A DNA stretch of 64,000 bases, from positions 62,001 to 126,000 of the forward strand of contig NZ_JAIUGX010000014.1 of assembly GCF_020164785.1 (NCBI RefSeq). The letters are read 5' to 3'. Under the pieces are notes generated by a model. It was not told the DNA's origin, ran no database searches, and was given only the letters and a program-made list of their open reading frames with translations. This DNA is from Mesorhizobium sp. ES1-1. GTDB lineage: Bacteria > Pseudomonadota > Alphaproteobacteria > Rhizobiales > Rhizobiaceae. This document shows, in pieces, positions 27,805-36,133 of the stretch (position 1 is the stretch's first letter; every line of letters begins with the position of its first letter). Made by a program: the position numbers and the translations under genes.

Positions 27805-28794
27805 ATGCCCAGCAACGATCGAGCGCTGCATGCTCGGCGCCGGGGAGGGCGGGTCCTGAAGGTCGGGGTGGTCCTCAATCCAATTGCTGGTGGCGGCCGG
27901 CTGAAACGGCGCTGGCCTGAGGCCGCCGCCTCGCTGAAAAGGCACTTCGGTGATTTCGAGCTGCGCGAGACGCAGGCCGAGGGCGATGCCGAGAGGCTGG
28001 CGCTCGACCTTGCCGCCAGCGGGTTCGACCTGGTCATCGCGGCCGGCGGCGACGGCACAGCCAGCGAGGTGGCCGACGGGCTGTTGCAGGCCTTTCAGGA
28101 GAGTGGCCGGACAGTGGAACTCGGCCTGCTGCCCTGCGGCACGGGCATCGATTTTGCGCGCGGGCTCGGACTGCCGAAGGATTTGGATGCGATGCTGCAG
28201 CGGATCGCCGAGGCAAAGGCCCGCAGCGTCGACGCCGGGCGCATCTGCTACATCGACGACCATGGCGCGCTGGCCAGCCGCCACTTCATCAACATCGCCA
28301 GTCTCGGCCTTTCGGGTGCCACCGACCGCGCCGTCAATGCCGACAAGCGCAAGGGCAGGATGTCGGCCAAAACTCTGTTCCTGTGGCGCACCGTCGTCGA
28401 GTTCATGCGCTACCGCTTCCAGGACGTCAGGATCACCATCGATGACGGCACGCCGGTCGAAGCGCGTATGGCGCTGGTGGCGGTCGCCAACGGCAGATTC
28501 TTCGGCGGCGGCATGATGATCGCGCCCGACGCCGACCTCATCGACGGCCAGTTCGACATCGTCATCCTGCGGGCGGCGAGCAAGGTGAAACTGATCTGGG
28601 ACATCCGCCTGCTCTATGGCGGACGGCACCGCAACCATCCGGCCATCACCATCCTGCGCGGCAAGAAAGTGGTGGTCGAGCCGCTGGGGGACGTCGAGAA
28701 GAACGGCGCGCTGGTCGACATAGACGGCGAGTCGCCCGGGCGTATTCCCGCGACTTTTGAGATTTTGCCGGGGGCGCTGACGCTGAGATATTGA
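27805..28794 (+). CDS. YegS-type lipid kinase (diacylglycerol kinase catalytic domain)
   Basis: A 329-residue cytosolic lipid kinase that phosphorylates a diacylglycerol-type lipid. The DAGK catalytic motif GGDGTASEV is at about residue 79, preceded by VVLNPIAGGGRLKRRW, the nucleotide-binding turn. GLLPCGTGIDFARGLGLP follows, with the usual GTxNDFAR seen here as GTGIDFAR: the family Asn is replaced by Ile. The C-terminal beta-domain has GGGMMIAPDADLIDGQFD. The ATG at 27805 is chosen for lack of a better one, with a poor ribosome-binding site; a start nearer LKVGVVLNP at about 27850 is possible. Confidence 0.88.
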   Translation: MPSNDRALHARRRGGRVLKVGVVLNPIAGGGRLKRRWPEAAASLKRHFGDFELRETQAEGDAERLALDLAASGFDLVIAAGGDGTASEVADGLLQAFQESGRTVELGLLPCGTGIDFARGLGLPKDLDAMLQRIAEAKARSVDAGRICYIDDHGALASRHFINIASLGLSGATDRAVNADKRKGRMSAKTLFLWRTVVEFMRYRFQDVRITIDDGTPVEARMALVAVANGRFFGGGMMIAPDADLIDGQFDIVILRAASKVKLIWDIRLLYGGRHRNHPAITILRGKKVVVEPLGDVEKNGALVDIDGESPGRIPATFEILPGALTLRY

Positions 28795-28831
28795 GGCAAC
28801 GCGTTGCCAGAGGCGTGGTGCCTCCCACAAT

Positions 28832-28992
28832 GTCGTTATCCCAGGGCGGAGCAGGAGCGAAGCTCCGTCGCGGAGACCCTTGGATCCATGCGGGACCTGC
28901 GAGCGCGGTAACGGTGCAGTATTTCTCCACCGTCGAGCCTGTCTGCAGGGTCACGGAATGGATACTCGGGTCAAGCCTGAGTATGACGAATT
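28832..28992. repeat. Rhizobial palindromic intergenic repeat
   Basis: About 160 bases in the gap between the lipid kinase and the HIBADH-type gene. The left arm, with GACCCTTGGATCCATGC, and the right arm, with CGGAATGGATACTCGGGTC, are imperfect inverted copies of each other (GACCC-x-ATCCAT-x-GACCC pattern). They flank AACGGTGCAGTATTTCTCCACCG, which can itself fold. The wording of the arms is what I recall from dispersed intergenic repeats in Mesorhizobium genomes. There is no ORF. The remaining bases to 29124 hold nothing I recognise. Confidence 0.65.
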
Positions 28993-29124
28993 GATGGCTG
29001 GTATCGCTAATTGTCTCGGGTAATGCAGCTTAAACCGAGACGCTGCAGTTCTGATTCAACTGGCTGCGCGAATGATTCCGGATCATTACTCAACATATTG
29101 ATTTTGCTTGATCGTCAGGCCCGT

Positions 29125-30042
29125 TCAAATCTCCAGCTTTGCCGGGAAACCAGGAGCTCGCAGGTCGGTGCCAACGGCGTCCTCGAGCAATTTGACGATC
29201 TGCGTCGAGCAGGCGCCGCCGCCATAGGCTTGCTTACCCTGCTCGAAAATCGCGTTGACACGTGATGCGAGATCGAGCGGCACGCCGAAATCCCTGCCCA
29301 TGCCCAAGGCGAAGCCGAGGTCCTTAAGCGCCAGGTCCATGGTGAAGCCGATGTCGTAGGAGCCGTTGAGGACGAGCTGGCTTTCGGTCTCGTGGACGAA
29401 GCTGTTGCCGGAGGAGGCAACGATGGCGTGGTAGGATTGGGCGAGGTCGAGCCCGCCCTGCTTGGCCAGCATCAGCGCCTCACCGGCGGCAACGAGATGG
29501 ATGAAGGCCAGCATGTTGGTAATCACCTTGATCACCGCGGCCGAGCCTATCGGTCCCATCAGGAACGACTTTGCGCACATCGCTTCGATGGCAGGGCGAT
29601 GACGCTCGTAGAGCGCCGCATCGCCACCGACCAGAGCGGTGATCTTGCCGACTGCCGCCAAATGGACGCCGCCGGTGACTGGGCACTCCAGCGTCTCGAC
29701 GCCCTTGGCCGAGGCGAGCGCGGCAAGGCGGATGATCTCGTCGCGGCCATTGGTCGACATCTCGATCCAGGTGCCGGCCTTCGGCAGTCCTTCGAGCAAT
29801 CCACCCGGACCGCCCAACACAGCTTGGCTGACCTTTGGCGAGGGAAGGCAGGTGATGGCATTGCCGGCCTTGCCAGCCGCCTCGGCAGGGCTGCTCGCGG
29901 CCATGGCGCCCAGCGCCACAAGGCGCTCGACCGCGTCGGGGTCGCGGTCGAAGACGGTGACGGCAAAGCCTTTGCGGAGCAGGCTTGCGGCAAGATTGCC
30001 GCCGAGATGGCCAAGTCCGATAAAGGCGTAGTTTCCGCTCAT
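29125..30042 (-). CDS. HIBADH-family NAD(P)-dependent dehydrogenase
   Basis: A 305-residue beta-hydroxyacid dehydrogenase (3-hydroxyisobutyrate dehydrogenase / tartronate-semialdehyde reductase type). N-terminal Rossmann motif IGLGHLGGNLAASLLRKG; substrate-binding CPVTGGVHLAAVGKITALVG; catalytic Lys in GSAAVIKVITNML (about residue 172). It oxidises a beta-hydroxy acid, possibly the product of the dehydratase encoded just upstream. Its ATG at 30042 overlaps the previous stop as ATGA, so it is translationally coupled. It is the last gene of a three-gene operon. Confidence 0.88.
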   Translation of the reverse strand: MSGNYAFIGLGHLGGNLAASLLRKGFAVTVFDRDPDAVERLVALGAMAASSPAEAAGKAGNAITCLPSPKVSQAVLGGPGGLLEGLPKAGTWIEMSTNGRDEIIRLAALASAKGVETLECPVTGGVHLAAVGKITALVGGDAALYERHRPAIEAMCAKSFLMGPIGSAAVIKVITNMLAFIHLVAAGEALMLAKQGGLDLAQSYHAIVASSGNSFVHETESQLVLNGSYDIGFTMDLALKDLGFALGMGRDFGVPLDLASRVNAIFEQGKQAYGGGACSTQIVKLLEDAVGTDLRAPGFPAKLEI

Positions 30043-31250
30043 GGCATCAGAGGCGTCTGCATCATCTGCAGATGCAGGTCCTTGCCGGCGTAGGGATGCG
30101 CCTCGCAGACCGCTTCGTCGAGCTCGACGCCAAGGCCCGGTTCCTTCGATGGAATGACGTTGCCGTCCTGCCATTCGATCTTCTTCTTGAGCAGCGTCGC
30201 GTGGAAACCGTCCCACTGCTTAAGCGATTCCAGGATGAGGAAATTGGGCAGCGTCACCGCCAACTGGATGTTGGCGGCGCCGACGATCGGCCCGCAATAG
30301 CAATGCGGCGCGATCTGGATGTGATAGGCCTCGGCCATGGCGGCGATCTTCTTGGTTTCCAGAATGCCGCCGGAGCGGCCGAGGTCCGGCTGCAGGATGG
30401 TGGCCGCGCGGTTCTCGATGACCCGGGCGAATTCGAACTTGGTCGTCAGCCGCTCGCCGGTGGCGATCGGGATCGACGTGCCGCGGGCAACCTGAGCCAT
30501 CACTTCGGGCATGTCCGGCGGCACCGGCTCCTCGAACCACAAGGGATCATAAGGTTCGATGGCGCGCGCCATGCGCAGCGCGCCGGAGGCGGTGAACTGG
30601 CCGTGCGTCCCGAACAATATGTCGGCGCGGGTGCCGACCGCCTCGCGTATGGCCTTCACCATGCGGGCGGAAAGGTCGATGTCGACGAGGCGCGGCTGGT
30701 GGCCGTCGAAAGCGGTGTAGGGGCCCGCCGGGTCAAGCTTGACCGCGTTGAACCCCTGCTCGACATATTCGAGGGCGCAGGCGGCGGCGAGATCGGGGTC
30801 GTTGTAGACGTTCTTGCCATGCGCGTCCTCGGAATGGACGCTGCCGGTGTGCGGATAAAGGTAGGTGTAGGAGCGCAGCGTTTCATGCACCTGGCCGCCG
30901 AGGAGGTTGTAGACCGGCTTGCCGGCCTCCTTGCCGATAATGTCCCAACAGGCCATTTCAAGCGCCGAGAAACAGCCCATGCCGGAAACGTCGGGCCGCT
31001 GGGTGAAGCCCGAGGAATAAGCCCGGCGGAAAAAATTCTCGATATCGTGCGGATCGCGTCCAACGAGGTAGCGCTCCGCCATGTCCTCGACCATCCCCGC
31101 TGTGACATGGGCGGAGAACGTGGCGTTGTAGGCCTCGCCATAGCCGACCACGCCACTATCGGTGGTGAGCTTGACGAAGATGAAATACTTGCCGCCGATG
31201 CCTGGCGGCGGGTTGCCGACAACCCAGGTCTTGACGTCGGTGATCTTCAT
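30039..31250 (-). CDS. Enolase-superfamily (mandelate racemase/muconate lactonizing) dehydratase-like protein
   Basis: A 403-residue protein with N-terminal capping domain (ITDVKTWVVGNPPPGIGGKY) and C-terminal barrel. Expected metal ligands appear as Glu in WFEEPVPPD and Glu in IATGERL; the general base His is in IQIAPHCYCGP. The position usually held by Asp in galactonate dehydratase (VDFHG) reads FGTHG here, so the first metal ligand appears substituted. Substrate is probably a sugar acid, inferred from the operon with a GMC oxidoreductase and a HIBADH-type enzyme. Coupled to both by ATGA overlaps. Confidence 0.88.
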   Translation of the reverse strand: MKITDVKTWVVGNPPPGIGGKYFIFVKLTTDSGVVGYGEAYNATFSAHVTAGMVEDMAERYLVGRDPHDIENFFRRAYSSGFTQRPDVSGMGCFSALEMACWDIIGKEAGKPVYNLLGGQVHETLRSYTYLYPHTGSVHSEDAHGKNVYNDPDLAAACALEYVEQGFNAVKLDPAGPYTAFDGHQPRLVDIDLSARMVKAIREAVGTRADILFGTHGQFTASGALRMARAIEPYDPLWFEEPVPPDMPEVMAQVARGTSIPIATGERLTTKFEFARVIENRAATILQPDLGRSGGILETKKIAAMAEAYHIQIAPHCYCGPIVGAANIQLAVTLPNFLILESLKQWDGFHATLLKKKIEWQDGNVIPSKEPGLGVELDEAVCEAHPYAGKDLHLQMMQTPLMP

Positions 31251-32863
31251 TTATGGTCCTCCAGAACCAGTTCCGCACCTTTCCAACCGGTCATGATCGA
31301 AGCGGCGTTGGTGTTGCCGGTGATGTTGGCGGGAAAGATCGAAGCGTCGATGACGCGCAGGCCTTGGAGGCCGTGCGCCTTCAGGCGCGGATCGACGACG
31401 GCGCGTTCGGGATCAGGTCCCATGCGGCAGGTCGAGACGGGGTGATAGACGGTGCCCGAGCGCTTCCTGAAATCGGCGATCAGATCGGCGTCGGAGGTCA
31501 CCGAGGGACCAGGCAGGACCTCTTCCTCGATGATCTCGGCCATGGCCGGCATCGAGGCGATCTTGCGCACGAACTTTACCGCGTCGAGCATCTCGGCGAC
31601 ATCGGCCTCGGTCGAATAGGCGTTGGCCGTTATCCTGGGATAGTCGAGCGGATTGCTGGACCGGATCATGATCTCGCCGCGGCTCGACGGTCGGCAGTTG
31701 GAGAGGCCGATGGAGAAACCCGGCCAAGGGTCGGGCGTGAGGATTGGCCGCTCGCCGCTCTTGGGGATGACGGTCGAGAAGGCCTGGAAATAGAGCTGCA
31801 TGTTGGGGCGCGCCGCGGCCGGGTCGGTGCGGAAGAAGCCGCCCGCATTGTTCATGGACAGCGACAGCGGGCCCGAGCGCAGAAGGATATATTGCATGCC
31901 GACCAGCAGCTTGCCCCACCAGGGGCGCAGGATCTGGTTGAGAGTGGGCAGCCGGCCCTTGAATGTGTAGTTGATGCCGACGTGATCCTGCAGATGCGCG
32001 CCGACATTCTCATTGGCGTGGACGACCGGGATGCCCAGGCCGCCGAGCAGCGCCGCAGGGCCGACGCCGGACAGCTGCAGCAACTGCGGGGAGTTGACCG
32101 AACCGCCCGACAGGATGATTTCGCGGCCGGCGCGCGCGGATTTCGTCTGGCCATGCTGCTGATATTCGATGCCGACCGCGCGCTTGCCCTCGAACAGGAT
32201 GCGGGTCGCCAGTGCGTTCATCTCGACGCGGAGATTGGCGCGCTTCATCGCCGGGCGTAGGAAGGCGCGCGCCGCCGACATGCGGCGGCCGTTCCTGGTC
32301 GAGATCTGGTAGACGCCTACACCCTCCTGGGCCGCACCGTTGAAGTCGGGGTTGAGCGGAAGGCCGGCTTGCTGGGCAGCAGCAAGATAGCGCCGGGTCA
32401 GGGGGTGGACGGCGTCAGAGCAGTCGGTGACATGCAGCGGGCCGCCGATGCCGCGCCATGCATCTGCGCCTGCCTGGTTGTCCTCGAGAGCCTTGAAGGC
32501 GGGCAGAACATCGTCGTAGCTCCAGCCCGTGTTGCCCGCCGCGGCCCAGGCGTCGAAATCCTCGCGCGCGCCGCGGATCCAGACCATGGCGTTGATCGAG
32601 CTCGATCCGCCGAGCAGCTTGCCGCGCGGCCAGTGATCGGCATTGCCGGCCAGGCCGGGATCCGGTTCGGCCTTGTAGTTCCAGTTGACGGCTGGGTCGA
32701 AGAAGGTCTTGCCGTAGCCAAGCGGCATCTGCACGTAGAAGCGGCGGTCGGTGCCGCCGGCCTCCAGCACCAGCACTGAAAAGCGGCCCGAGGCAGACAG
32801 CCTGTCGGCGAGGACGGAGCCCGCCGAACCGGAACCGACGATGATGAAATCATAGGTCTGCAT
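31247..32863 (-). CDS. GMC-family FAD oxidoreductase (choline-dehydrogenase-like)
   Basis: A 538-residue FAD-dependent alcohol dehydrogenase. It has the FAD motif FIIVGSGSAGSVLADRLS (residues 6-23), the GMC signature region PRGKLLGGSSSINAMVWIRG (about 79-98), the second signature ILSGGSVNSPQLLQLSGVG and the active-site His in TVYHPVSTCRMG. The second catalytic residue, Asn, lies in NITGNTNAA. It oxidises an unknown alcohol or sugar derivative; BetA is the best-known relative, but no betaine genes are near. First gene of the operon; no regulator or transporter adjoins it. Start ATG at 32863; the site upstream is weak. Confidence 0.92.
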   Translation of the reverse strand: MQTYDFIIVGSGSAGSVLADRLSASGRFSVLVLEAGGTDRRFYVQMPLGYGKTFFDPAVNWNYKAEPDPGLAGNADHWPRGKLLGGSSSINAMVWIRGAREDFDAWAAAGNTGWSYDDVLPAFKALEDNQAGADAWRGIGGPLHVTDCSDAVHPLTRRYLAAAQQAGLPLNPDFNGAAQEGVGVYQISTRNGRRMSAARAFLRPAMKRANLRVEMNALATRILFEGKRAVGIEYQQHGQTKSARAGREIILSGGSVNSPQLLQLSGVGPAALLGGLGIPVVHANENVGAHLQDHVGINYTFKGRLPTLNQILRPWWGKLLVGMQYILLRSGPLSLSMNNAGGFFRTDPAAARPNMQLYFQAFSTVIPKSGERPILTPDPWPGFSIGLSNCRPSSRGEIMIRSSNPLDYPRITANAYSTEADVAEMLDAVKFVRKIASMPAMAEIIEEEVLPGPSVTSDADLIADFRKRSGTVYHPVSTCRMGPDPERAVVDPRLKAHGLQGLRVIDASIFPANITGNTNAASIMTGWKGAELVLEDHK

Positions 32864-33089
32864 GATGGATATGGACGGCTCCGGAAATCAGGCGCCAGCC
32901 TAGACGGGGCGCGTTCTCCAATCGCGGCACCTTCCGGCATGGGTTGTGAAAAATGCGACCGACCGGCGCGTTCGGCGACAATGCTGCAAGGCAAGCGATA
33001 TTGGAGCAAAGCTGGCTGGCGGATTGCGTTGACCGGTCCGCGCCATGGCGGTACGGGATCGGGGCAATCTCGCTTCAAGGATTATTCGC

Positions 33090-33485
33090 ATGGTGCACTA
33101 CGCGGACGGACGGCCGATCGGTGACCTGACCCTGCGCACGCTGGCCATGCCTTCCGACGCCAACGCGGCGGGCGATATCTTTGGCGGCTGGGTGATGGCG
33201 CAGATGGACCTTGCCTGCGGCATCCGTGCGGCCGAACGCGCCAAGGGCCGTGTGGTGACAGCCGCGGTCAAGGAAATGTCGTTCGCCAAGGCGATGAAGA
33301 TCGGCGACACGCTCTGCATCTACACCCATGTCGAACGCGTCGGCCGCACCTCGATGACGCTCAAGGTCGAGGCCTGGGCGCAGCGCTACCTTTCCGACCT
33401 GATGGAGAAGGTAACGCATGCCGATTTCGTCATGGTAGCGCTCGACGGCCAGGGCAAGCCGAAGGCCGTTCCAGCCGAGAGCTGA
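33090..33485 (+). CDS. YciA-type acyl-CoA thioesterase
   Basis: A 131-residue hot-dog-fold thioesterase that hydrolyses acyl-CoA to free acid and CoA. The family signature NAAGDIFGGWVMAQMDLACG is at about residues 23-42, with the active-site Asp in MDLA, and KEMSFAKAMKIGDTLCIYTH is in the second half. The length is normal. The ATG at 33090 has AAGG 9 bases upstream, better than the in-frame start at 33045. Divergent from the GMC operon. Confidence 0.9.
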   Translation: MVHYADGRPIGDLTLRTLAMPSDANAAGDIFGGWVMAQMDLACGIRAAERAKGRVVTAAVKEMSFAKAMKIGDTLCIYTHVERVGRTSMTLKVEAWAQRYLSDLMEKVTHADFVMVALDGQGKPKAVPAES

Positions 33486-33613
33486 AGAGCCCACGTTTCT
33501 CCCAATTCCCTGCTCTCGGCCCGACGATTGTAACATCGCCCATGCGGGCGATGCGTCGCGCGACATCCGATGGTTTCCTCCCGGGCCTATTCTGGTGGCT
33601 ACGGGGGAAAACA

Positions 33614-33814
33614 ATGCGTCAACACATACTGAACGGCTGGCTCGTGGCCGCCATGCTCGTCCTGGTTTGCCTGCTCGGCCTCACCGCTTATACGGAAGTC
33701 AGGGGAGCGCCTGCGCATATCTCTTGCCTGCATGGCGCTACAGATGCCGGAAAGCCGACCGCGAAGATCGCGGTCGGCGCGGCGACTTGCCGAGGTCTTG
33801 AACCAGGGGCCTGA
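33614..33814 (+). CDS. Putative small single-helix membrane protein
   Basis: A 66-residue ORF starting MRQHILNGW with one clear hydrophobic helix (LVAAMLVLVCLLGLTA) and a short polar tail. GGGGGAAAA lies before the ATG. Helix with basic N-terminus fits an N-in membrane peptide or an uncleaved signal anchor. No family recognised and no conservation data, so it may be spurious. Confidence 0.4.
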   Translation: MRQHILNGWLVAAMLVLVCLLGLTAYTEVRGAPAHISCLHGATDAGKPTAKIAVGAATCRGLEPGA

Positions 33815-33973
33815 ATCGCGCGCCCTTTGTCCTCACAAGCATCCGCGTCGAGACAGCGCCGGCGTGGACCCGGCTCGAACACCACGACGTGGGCTGCGCC
33901 GTCGCGTTTCAGGCGTTCACTTGCTGCCAGGCGATGTCTTTCGCAGCGCCGATGGCCTTGCCACGCAAGTGTT

Positions 33974-34342
33974 TCAGGCATGCATGTCGTCAAACTTCTC
34001 GCGCGCTTCCCGTACGCGTTGCGTATTCCGGCGTGCCCATTCGCCAAGGGCGCTGACCGGAACCAGCAATTCATGGCCGAGTTCGGTCAGCTCATAGTCG
34101 ACGCGCGGCGGTATGGTCGGGAATACGGTGCGGATAACGAAGCCGTCGCGCTCCAGTCCGCGCAATGTCGTGGTCAGCATCTTCTGCGAGATGCCGCCGA
34201 CAGCGGCGCGCAATTCATTGAAGCGGAGCGGTCCGCCGCCGAGCTTGCCGACGACCAGCACGGTCCATTTGTCGCCTACGCGCTGCAGGATTTCCGATAC
34301 GGCGCGACAGTCCTCGGTGTTGTGCGGGTGCCTCAGTAACAA
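33974..34342 (-). CDS. HxlR-family regulator (divergent from FMN reductase)
   Basis: A 122-residue winged-helix regulator of the HxlR/YodB family, many of which sense quinones or aldehydes. Signature: DCRAVSEILQRVGDKWTVLVV, LRFNELRAAVGGISQKML, and a wing at PPRVDYELTELGHELL. A Cys lies just before the first helix (TEDCRAV), the position of the redox Cys in YodB. The start is placed at TTG 34342, because AAGGAGG lies 7 bases upstream; ATGs at 34381 and 34414 lack a site and overlap the operator region. It likely controls the divergent reductase gene and itself. Confidence 0.85.
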   Translation of the reverse strand: MLLRHPHNTEDCRAVSEILQRVGDKWTVLVVGKLGGGPLRFNELRAAVGGISQKMLTTTLRGLERDGFVIRTVFPTIPPRVDYELTELGHELLVPVSALGEWARRNTQRVREAREKFDDMHA

Positions 34343-34370
34343 AACGGTGCCTCCTTGCGTCGGGAGTTGA

Positions 34371-34406
34371 CAGTATCTCATATAGCGCCGGTATCCAAAC
34401 GATACC
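34371..34406. promoter_or_regulatory. Candidate HxlR operator
   Basis: A perfect repeat GGTATC (34390-34395) / GATACC (34401-34406) with a 5-base spacer, and another GTATC at 34373-34377, 18 bases to the left. All sit between the divergent HxlR and FMN-reductase genes. Size and symmetry fit a dimeric winged-helix regulator; binding is inferred. Confidence 0.5.
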
Positions 34407-34446
34407 ACTGTCATCTGCCCAGGATCGCTTACCAGGAGACTCCCTC

Positions 34447-35052
34447 ATGTCAAAACCCAAGATCGCCATCGTTGTCGGTTCGACACGCGCCGCGCGCTTC
34501 GCCGACGTTCCGACCGCGTGGATTGCCAAGATCGCCAAAGCGCATGCCGATATCGATGTCGACGTCGTCGATCTGCGTGATTTTCCGCTGCCGTTCTTCG
34601 ACGAGGTCGCATCCTCCGCCTGGGTGCCGTCGACGAATGAAGTGGCGCTTCGCTGGCAGAAGAAGGTGGCCGAATATGACGGCTTCATCTTCACCGCCGC
34701 CGAATACAACCACGCTCCCACGGCCGTGCTGAAGAATGCTTTCGATTATGCCGCCAATGAATGGAACAAGAAGCCGGCCGGATTTGTGGGCTATGGCAGC
34801 GTCGGCGGCGCCCGCGCGGTCGAGCAGCTTCGCATGATTGCAGTTGAATTGCAGATGGCGCCGGTCAAGTCGGCCGTTCACATCGCCTGGGGCGACTTCC
34901 TCGCGGTGCGCCAGGTCGAGAAGAAGCTCGACGAGATCGAGCATCTGAACCAGGCTGCAACGGCGCTGATCAACGACGTGGTTTGGTGGGCGAAGGCGCT
35001 CAAGACCGCGCGCAAGGCCGACGCTATCGACGAGGAAATCAAGGCGGCCTGA
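34447..35052 (+). CDS. NADPH-dependent FMN reductase family protein
   Basis: A 201-residue flavodoxin-fold reductase. FMN phosphate loop VVGSTRAARFADVPTAWIA (about residues 9-27), YNHAPTAVLKNAFDYAANEW as the second flavin loop and GYGSVGGARAVEQLR as the third. Relatives (ArsH/azoreductase/quinone-reductase type) reduce quinones or azo compounds with NADPH. An HxlR regulator with a candidate redox Cys next door suggests induction by electrophiles. CAGGAG lies upstream of the ATG, and a strong terminator follows. Confidence 0.9.
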   Translation: MSKPKIAIVVGSTRAARFADVPTAWIAKIAKAHADIDVDVVDLRDFPLPFFDEVASSAWVPSTNEVALRWQKKVAEYDGFIFTAAEYNHAPTAVLKNAFDYAANEWNKKPAGFVGYGSVGGARAVEQLRMIAVELQMAPVKSAVHIAWGDFLAVRQVEKKLDEIEHLNQAATALINDVVWWAKALKTARKADAIDEEIKAA

Positions 35053-35084
35053 TCGGGCCCGATTATCGTCCTCCCAAGGATGTT

Positions 35085-35108
35085 GGGCGGCGCGTGCGCC
35101 GCCCTTTT
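35085..35108 (+). terminator. Intrinsic terminator after the FMN reductase gene
   Basis: A 9-bp GC stem, GGGCGGCGC (35085-35093) with GCGCCGCCC (35096-35104), followed directly by TTTTC. It lies 32 bases past the stop codon. Confidence 0.85.
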
Positions 35109-35578
35109 CAATTACAGCGGTCCAAATCGAAAGCTGGCGTTGTATGTCGGCATAGCCGTCTCGCAAGGAGGTAATGTGCAGGTCGCCAAGAGCGTAGGTC
35201 TGATGAATTCGCCCAGCTCGCCTGTTCAGGCCGCCCTCCCGATCTTCCGCGCTCCGTCGAGAAAACCGAGGCCAAGACCCTCAAGCAGCTCGGCTTCGAT
35301 CGGTCCGTCTTGGCGTTGCTGTCGTCGGCGCCGAAGGGTTGGCCCACGACCACGCGCGGGGGACGTGCTCCGTTGAAGGTCCGCGATGCGGGCAATGGCC
35401 TCGGCGACGTCAAGCCCGCGAGCACCTGACAAAGTCATCCTGACGGCACGTCGCTGCCATCTTTCCCGCCGATCCGGAGTTGCCGCGCCGCGCTGGCTCC
35501 AGTCATCACGCGCGAGTGACTTGCATAATGCAACTAACGTAGCTAAGAGTCACTTTCATCTTGAAAGAGACCTCGGCC
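35109..35578. other. 470-base gap with a palindrome near the efflux operon
   Basis: The first 400 bases hold no gene I trust. A plus-strand frame behind a perfect AAGGAGG near 35167 gives a Pro/Ser/Arg-rich product that looks non-coding; a minus-strand ORF at 35226-35438 has no recognisable content. At the right end TTGCATAATGCAA (35521-35533) is a perfect palindrome, nested within AGTGAC (35515-35520) and GTCACT (35550-35555). This is the likely operator of the HxlR gene that follows. Confidence 0.45.
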
Positions 35579-36133
35579 ATGGTTGCCAAAACAAGCTTCG
35601 AAACACGCCCGTGCCCCATAGCGCGCAGCCTCGACGAGGTTGGAGAGTGGTGGAGCATCCTGTTGCTGAGGGATGCGTTCCAGGGGCTGACGCGCTTCGA
35701 TCAGTTTCAAAAGAGCCTCGAGATCGCGCCCAACATTCTGACGCGCCGTCTGAACAGCCTGGTCGAGCGTGGGCTGTTCGAAAAGCGCGTCTACTGTGAG
35801 CGGCCGCTTCGCCATGAATATGTGCTGACCGCCAAGGCGCGCGATTTTCGCCCGGTGCTCCTCTCCCTGCTTGCCTGGGGCAACAAGCATCTGGCGCCCG
35901 AGGGCCCGAGCCTTGTGGTGGTGGACAAGGCTGATGGGCGCTGGGCCGAGCCCGCGCTGGTCGACCGAGAGAGCGGCAGGCAACTCGACAGCGAGAGCTT
36001 CACCATGGCGACGACACCTAGGGCCACCGATCGCATGCGGCGGCGCTATCGCTTCAGCAGCGAGGCCTCCGGCCTGCCGCTTATCGACAACAGGTTGGTT
36101 GATCAAAGCCGCGAAGAGGCGTTGGGCAAATGA
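35579..36133 (+). CDS. HxlR-family regulator of the efflux operon
   Basis: A 184-residue HxlR-type regulator, longer than usual through an 80-residue C-terminal extension (from about residue 105, PEGPSLVVVDKADGRW). The DNA-binding core includes CPIARSLDEVGEWWSILLLR, LEIAPNILTRRLNSLVERGL and the wing ERPLRHEYVLTAKA, with Cys before the first helix as in redox-sensing members. ATG at 35579 follows GAAAGAG; a TTG at 35561 is the alternative. Its stop overlaps the HlyD start as ATGA, so it is the first gene of the efflux operon and probably its repressor. Confidence 0.88.
   Translation: MVAKTSFETRPCPIARSLDEVGEWWSILLLRDAFQGLTRFDQFQKSLEIAPNILTRRLNSLVERGLFEKRVYCERPLRHEYVLTAKARDFRPVLLSLLAWGNKHLAPEGPSLVVVDKADGRWAEPALVDRESGRQLDSESFTMATTPRATDRMRRRYRFSSEASGLPLIDNRLVDQSREEALGK

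Noticed and set aside
35167..35376. ORF behind a perfect AAGGAGG in the gap before the second HxlR gene
   Set aside because: The product is a Pro/Ser/Arg-rich string with random-looking composition; the first ATG frame stops after seven codons. A chance or relic ribosome-binding site is more likely.
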